A stretch of 6,056 nt of DNA from UBA5862 sp002408105. Its GTDB lineage: Bacteria > Pseudomonadota > Gammaproteobacteria > Pseudomonadales > UBA5862. Positions 6,023-6,056 of the stretch are shown piece after piece. The notes under the pieces are model-generated. The model ran no database searches. It was not told where the DNA came from and was given only the letters and a program-made list of their open reading frames with translations. Location of the stretch: positions 1 through 6,056 of the forward strand of contig JAXHVB010000121.1 of NCBI GenBank assembly GCA_034189125.1, in the 5' to 3' direction. The position numbers and the translations under genes are program-made. Every line of letters starts with the position of its first letter. Position 1 is the first letter of the stretch.

Positions 6023-6056
6023 TTCTCAGTATAGTAAAAATTGACGCAAACATGGC
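5979..6056. mobile_element. Probable left end of an insertion sequence inside the RND gene (partial)
   Basis: From the G run at 5979-5983 onward the sequence no longer encodes RND residues and base composition changes sharply: by hand count 31 of 78 bases are G or C, against clearly more than half in the pump gene. The abrupt switch inside a conserved gene, a G-rich terminus (GGGGGCTATCTACAAG), a promoter-like motif just inside, and an ATGGC at 6052-6056 that could begin a transposase are what the left end of an insertion sequence looks like. If so, the bases just before it (about 5971-5978, TATGCCTA) would be one copy of the target duplication. The terminus reminds me of IS1595-type elements, whose transposases often start Met-Ala, but with no transposase sequence in view this is only a guess. 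A genomic rearrangement or assembly join is the alternative. Confidence 0.55.
5995..6003 (+). promoter_or_regulatory. Extended -10 promoter motif inside the foreign segment
   Basis: TGCTATAAA fits an extended -10 (TGn followed by a hexamer matching TATAAT in five of six positions). It lies about 16 bases inside the presumed element end and about 50 bases before the ATG at 6052. That is a plausible position for a promoter driving a transposase. No convincing -35 lies at the usual distance, so the call is tentative. Confidence 0.35.

Noticed and set aside
4781..6030. AATTCTCAGT occurs both in the RND gene (4781-4790) and in the foreign segment (6021-6030)
   Set aside because: Only ten bases, no extension on either side and no relation to the junction at about 5979; likely chance.

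Overview
The window reads as a high-GC proteobacterial chromosome or accessory region. Codon use and gene families suggest a Burkholderiales-like betaproteobacterium or a pseudomonad-like gammaproteobacterium; the sequence does not settle which. Three unrelated modules lie side by side and a fourth, AT-rich sequence cuts in at the right edge.

Positions 1-1297 hold the end of an ATP synthase-type operon on the + strand: the C-terminal third of an F1 alpha subunit (with its arginine finger) and a complete, divergent gamma subunit joined by an ATGA overlap. Gamma is the last gene and no beta gene follows. This fits the alternative N-type (atpDCQRBEFAG) F-ATPase cluster better than the housekeeping atpIBEFHAGDC operon. 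This part is visibly more GC-rich than the rest.

Positions 1440-1880 encode a small exported DUF411 protein with a CxCC motif plus a fourth cysteine, as in the periplasmic copper-binding CopG group. It stands alone, converging on the next gene.

Positions 2060-6022 hold a classical drug-efflux locus. A TetR/AcrR-type repressor (- strand) is divergent from a lipoprotein membrane fusion subunit and an HAE1-type RND pump, which overlap by ATGA. The divergent spacer carries an 18-bp perfect palindrome matching the core of AcrR-type operators, so ligand-relieved repression of the pump is the expected control.

The RND gene is broken. After about 611 residues, beyond the seventh membrane segment, the sequence changes abruptly at about 5979 to AT-rich DNA beginning with a G run, and a stop follows at 6020-6022. 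The best reading is the left end of an insertion sequence that has removed the C-terminal half of the pump (TM8-12 and the second periplasmic loop) from the reading frame. The rest of the element, and any downstream pump half or outer-membrane channel gene, lie outside the window.

I found no CRISPR array, tRNA, rRNA or clearly new system here. The most interesting points are the interrupted pump with an apparently intact regulator and operator, and the N-type ATPase/DUF411 neighbourhood.
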